A stretch of DNA of 64,000 bases, taken from contig NZ_KB849574.1 in the NCBI RefSeq assembly GCF_000368625.1, forward strand, positions 248,001 to 312,000, given 5' to 3'. The stretch comes from Acinetobacter schindleri CIP 107287 (GTDB lineage Bacteria > Pseudomonadota > Gammaproteobacteria > Pseudomonadales > Moraxellaceae). Below the pieces are notes generated by a model. The model was not told where the DNA came from and ran no database searches. It worked only from the letters and a program-made list of their open reading frames with translations. Position 1 is the first letter of the stretch. Each line of letters opens with the position of its first letter. Positions 61,021 to 64,000 of this stretch are shown piece after piece. The translations under genes were made by a program, and so were the position numbers.

Positions 61021-61095
61021 GCGTTATTAGTCCAGTTGCTAGAGCAAGAGCTTCTTAAGCTATGGGGCGTGGTTTCAAGTCCTACACAACCACCA
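61021..61095 (+). pseudogene. Degenerate tRNA-Lys-like relic
   Basis: About 75 bases keeping AGTTGCTAGAGC (D-arm), an anticodon stem-loop AGAGC-TTCTTAA-GCTAT that would present CTT, a TTCAAGT T-loop, and a terminal ACCACCA. The acceptor stem does not pair (GCGTTAT against ACAACCA), the T-stem has mismatches and the spacing implies a one-base loss. It follows the two intact tRNA-Lys genes at 140 bases. Read as a decayed third copy, probably non-functional. Confidence 0.6.
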
Positions 61096-61193
61096 AGCTA
61101 CAGTTTTCTTTCAATCGTTTTATAATTTTTATCTATATCTGGGCTATGTCAACGCATCAGGATTTTTGTGAGTTTTCTTAGTCTCCCCTCGCC

Positions 61194-61883
61194 TTATTGT
61201 GGCGAAGGCAATTGATTATCGACATCTTTTACCAGTTCATAGGCTATACGTGGCAGCACGTAGTGCTGATCCATCAGCTCTTGACGATTCTCTTTCTGGT
61301 TTTTTTCAATATTCATCACCAGCTTGGTATTGTCTTTGACAGTATAAAACAAAACCAGGCCCTCTTTACGGTAGACCACCAGCTCCTTACGAGTGGGATT
61401 CAATTCCCAACGGTCTTTACGATAGGTTGAATAAGGTGTCGCCATCTTGTTTTGGAAGGTAAATACCTGACCATGTTGCAAGATACTGCGATATACCAGA
61501 CCATTCGGGGCAAGGGTGAGAATAAACATTGCCTTGCCATTTTTGCAGGGAGAAAAACCATCATCATTACAACTGACTTCCGTGTAATAGCGTCCCACGA
61601 AGTCAACCGCATAATCTGGAATAGGCTGCCCATTAAAGCCATCTTCCTCTCTGAAAGTGGCATGACCAGCAATATCAGTCAGTTTCTTGGCTTGAGTACT
61701 TTCATCTAGCGCTTGATTAGCGAGAGAAACAGCTACCTCCTCTTTATGGTGCAACTCAAGTTCAGTATCACTGATCGGTTTACCCGAATGACGCTCACAC
61801 CCCACCAGCCCGAGTGTACCCAGCAATATCACACCGAGCTGATACTCCAGTCTCTTGAAAGCTTTAAAAACCTTAAATTTCAT
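61194..61883 (-). CDS. Hypothetical lipoprotein
   Basis: 229 residues. Basic N-terminus, then hydrophobic LGVILLGTLGLVGC, a lipobox with Cys about 29. The mature part contains two further Cys in EVSCNDDGFSPCKNG, likely a disulfide loop, followed by a strand-rich domain (MFILTLAPNGLVYRSILQHG, SYRKDRWELNPTRKELVVY). No family recognised. It converges on the tRNA region. Confidence 0.75.
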   Translation of the reverse strand: MKFKVFKAFKRLEYQLGVILLGTLGLVGCERHSGKPISDTELELHHKEEVAVSLANQALDESTQAKKLTDIAGHATFREEDGFNGQPIPDYAVDFVGRYYTEVSCNDDGFSPCKNGKAMFILTLAPNGLVYRSILQHGQVFTFQNKMATPYSTYRKDRWELNPTRKELVVYRKEGLVLFYTVKDNTKLVMNIEKNQKENRQELMDQHYVLPRIAYELVKDVDNQLPSPQ

Positions 61884-62117
61884 TTAATTCAACCAGATTA
61901 TGAACAGCCAAGCATTTTTATAAAATCAAAGGCAGGAGATTATTATTAAATTCAGGAACCTTCGTCTTCATGTTAAAGATTCCGAGAAAAATACTTAATC
62001 CCAATTTACATAAATTTACGAATAAATTGTATTTAGACACTTTAAAAATAATGACTTAGCTCCATATTTTAAGAGGAACGTCGTTGTTCTTTTATCTTAA
62101 TTATTAAGGAGACCTGA

Positions 62118-62387
62118 ATGGCCAATGTTGGTTTATATCGCTCTAACCGCTCGAACATGATTACAGGTGTGATGGGTGGTATTGCTGAACGTTTTGGTTG
62201 GAATGCAAATTTACTGCGTCTGATTTTCGTGGTGATCTCTATAATGAGTGCCGCTTTCCCAGGTATCTTGGTTTATCTTGTACTTTGGCTGATCATGCCA
62301 AAAAAGCAAGCTATGGTTGAACATACGCCGCATCAGTCTACGGGCTATCAACGACCAATTCGTGATGTAAATAAAGATCCGCTGTAA
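62118..62387 (+). CDS. PspC-domain membrane protein
   Basis: 89 residues. LYRSNRSNMITGVMGGIAER is the PspC signature; one membrane segment follows (LIFVVISIMSAAFPGILVYLVLWLIM). Short PspC proteins accompany envelope-stress systems, but no pspA or other psp gene is near. AAGGAGA ribosome site; terminator after. Confidence 0.86.
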   Translation: MANVGLYRSNRSNMITGVMGGIAERFGWNANLLRLIFVVISIMSAAFPGILVYLVLWLIMPKKQAMVEHTPHQSTGYQRPIRDVNKDPL

Positions 62388-62425
62388 GTTTCCTTTTTAT
62401 AGAGTAAATAGTAATTCCCTTTTGC

Positions 62426-62462
62426 GCTGTGGCATTTCCCCTAATGACCACAGCTTTTTTTT
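62426..62462 (+). terminator. Terminator of the PspC gene
   Basis: GCTGTGG/CCACAGC stem with a 15-base loop and eight T. Confidence 0.8.
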
Positions 62463-62567
62463 GCCTGCTTCAGGCGATTTGATAAATTGTTAAATTATTT
62501 CTTTAGCCTTTGCCAACCGGCTGATTTCTCTATAACTTAGTTAAAAACTCCTTGAAATGGATTCAGG

Positions 62568-63353
62568 ATGACGCAGGCTGAATGGATTGTACTGTGCTTA
62601 TGTGCTGTAGCAGCATTGTTGCATGGGTTGAGTGGTTTTGGCTTCCCGATGATGAGTACTGCGGTACTATCCAGCCAATATCCATTGAGTCTGGCAGTGA
62701 CCCTGGTCATTTTTCCCTGCCTGCTCCTGAATCTGTTGATGCTGAATGCTGATCCGCGGCACAGTCTGCTGCAGAGCATTCGCTATTATCTCAAACATTA
62801 TTGGCCACTGATTTTAAGCAGCTTGATTGGCAGTTTGTTCGGAGTCAAACTGCTGCTATGGCTGAATGAAGGCTATCTCAAACTGCTGCTAGGGACAGTG
62901 ATTATATTTTATGTACTAGATCAGCTTCGCTCCAAACCTTTTCAGAGTAACCCACATATTCTGAGTATGGTATGTTTTGGTTTATTGGCTGGTGTGATTG
63001 GTGGAGCGACCAATGCCATGGCTCCTTTCCTGATGATGTACCTGCTTAGCAGCCAGCTCAGCAAGACCGATATCGTCATTATCAGCAACCTGAATTTTAT
63101 TGTCAGTAAACTGATCCAGTTACTTTTATTGTTCCCAATCCTGACCCAGATTAATCCACAACAACAATCCATTTTGATCGGTATTACCATTTTTGCTTTG
63201 ATTGGCGTCTGGATTGGCGGAAAAATCCGTCATCGCCTGTCACAGCGGCATTTTAAATTTTTAGTCTTGGGCTTATTGATGGTTTTAGGCATACAGGCTC
63301 TATGGCAGAGTACTGCATTATTACAACATTCAAATCATCTTTTTTTAAATTAG
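62568..63353 (+). CDS. TSUP/TauE-SafE family permease
   Basis: 261 residues with about eight membrane segments in two repeats. The GLSGFGFPMM and GLLAGVIGGATNAMAP blocks fit the TauE/SafE family, which moves sulfite, sulfonates or other organic anions. Substrate unknown; no sulfur-metabolism genes adjoin it. Confidence 0.85.
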   Translation: MTQAEWIVLCLCAVAALLHGLSGFGFPMMSTAVLSSQYPLSLAVTLVIFPCLLLNLLMLNADPRHSLLQSIRYYLKHYWPLILSSLIGSLFGVKLLLWLNEGYLKLLLGTVIIFYVLDQLRSKPFQSNPHILSMVCFGLLAGVIGGATNAMAPFLMMYLLSSQLSKTDIVIISNLNFIVSKLIQLLLLFPILTQINPQQQSILIGITIFALIGVWIGGKIRHRLSQRHFKFLVLGLLMVLGIQALWQSTALLQHSNHLFLN

Positions 63354-63432
63354 TATAATTTGTAATCAAACATCTTTATGATTAGAAAGATTTTTCATAA
63401 AAATTAGCTGTATAAAAACAAGGAGTGTGCGT

Positions 63433-64000
63433 ATGACAAGTCAAAACCTTGCCACCCCCACCAACGTTATGCCCAAAGGCGTAATGAAAGGATGGATCCT
63501 GATTATCATCGCGGCCATTGTAGCCTTTATCCTGTATCAGGTTTTACCTTATGACCAGAATGCTAGCAAAGGTCTGGCTCTGCTGGCTTTTATTGGTATT
63601 TTATGGCTGACAGAAGCAATTCATATCACTATTACTGCCCTGCTGATTCCCATACTGGCAGTACTGTTAGCCATGCCGATGGCCGACGGCGATGCGCTGG
63701 TACCCATTACCACACAAGCTGCTTTAACCACCTTTGCCGATCCGGTTATTTTCCTGTTTTTTGGCGGTTTTGCACTGGCAACGGCGCTGCATATCCAGAA
63801 GCTGGACAAGAAAATTGCCATGTGGATTATTTCCTTATCCGGTGGACATTTGGGTATTTCAGTATTGGCCATTTTTGCCGTGACTGCCGCCCTGTCCATG
63901 TGGATTTCCAATACCGCTACTGCAGCCATGATGTTACCGCTGGCGCTGGGTTTACTTTCGCATCTGGATGTCGAGAAAGAACGTAAAACCTTCGTATTTA
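63433..64000 (+). CDS. SLC13/DASS-family anion:sodium symporter, truncated by window end
   Basis: 189 codons visible; continues past the right edge. AGGAG seven bases before ATG. Cytoplasmic head, then membrane segments from about residue 19 (WILIIIAAIVAFILYQ). WLTEAIHITITALLIPILAV, PVIFLFFGGFALATALH and SMWISNTATAAMMLPLALGL (the SNTAT sodium/carboxylate motif) are diagnostic of the DASS family, which takes up dicarboxylates or related anions. Confidence 0.9.
   Translation, partial: MTSQNLATPTNVMPKGVMKGWILIIIAAIVAFILYQVLPYDQNASKGLALLAFIGILWLTEAIHITITALLIPILAVLLAMPMADGDALVPITTQAALTTFADPVIFLFFGGFALATALHIQKLDKKIAMWIISLSGGHLGISVLAIFAVTAALSMWISNTATAAMMLPLALGLLSHLDVEKERKTFVF

Noticed and set aside
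60766..61125. A 119-codon plus-strand ORF across the tRNA genes
   Set aside because: It translates tRNA sequence and has no domain; the tRNA calls are certain.

Overview
The window looks like a chromosomal segment of an Acinetobacter-type gammaproteobacterium (Moraxellaceae). This rests on moderate to low GC, AT-rich spacers, and characteristic gene neighbourhoods: asd-fimV-truA, leuC-leuD-leuB, HAD phosphatase-rppH-ptsP, and rluC divergent from rne. I see no rRNA, CRISPR array, prophage or insertion sequence. Species assignment is not possible by eye.

Layout. 1-5300 (mostly minus): topA, flanked by two proteins that appear to combine a PIN/NYN-type nuclease fold with a winged-helix-like C-terminus. 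5474-8716: slyX diverging from uup, then an LpxL-type lipid A acyltransferase. 8741-9530: a decayed GNAT acetyltransferase and a probably frameshifted small gene. 9490-16965: a membrane-anchored EEP-family phosphohydrolase, then asd, FimV encoded as two ORFs, an asparaginase and truA. 17056-19615: an AraC regulator, infA, and two tandem paralogous lipoproteins, one with a broken signal peptide. 19680-25252: leucine genes leuC-leuD-(lipoprotein)-leuB with a nearby LysR regulator. 25412-31969: ovoA (ovothiol biosynthesis), DUF2789, HAD phosphatase, rppH, ptsP, and a small basic-protein gene whose ORF runs through an intrinsic terminator. 32116-39048: AidB-like acyl-CoA dehydrogenase, katG, a CDF metal transporter and an EamA transporter.

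39346-51885 is a catabolic island for 3-phenylpropionate/cinnamate. hcaE-hcaF-hcaC-hcaB-mhpB-hcaD form one tight operon. A divergent LysR gene (hcaR-like), mhpC, an OprD-type porin and an mhpD-mhpF-mhpE operon complete the pathway. The ring is dihydroxylated by HcaEFCD, rearomatised by HcaB, opened meta by MhpB and hydrolysed by MhpC. MhpD, MhpE and MhpF then process the C5 product to pyruvate and acetyl-CoA, with succinate released by MhpC. MhpA and an inner-membrane transporter are not in the window.

52293-64000: HAD phosphatase, rluC, a long structured leader and rne, a long-chain acyl-CoA synthetase, two identical tRNA-Lys(TTT) genes plus a degenerate tRNA-Lys-like relic, a lipoprotein, a PspC protein, a TSUP permease and a truncated SLC13 transporter. 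Two families of dispersed intergenic repeats recur across the window.
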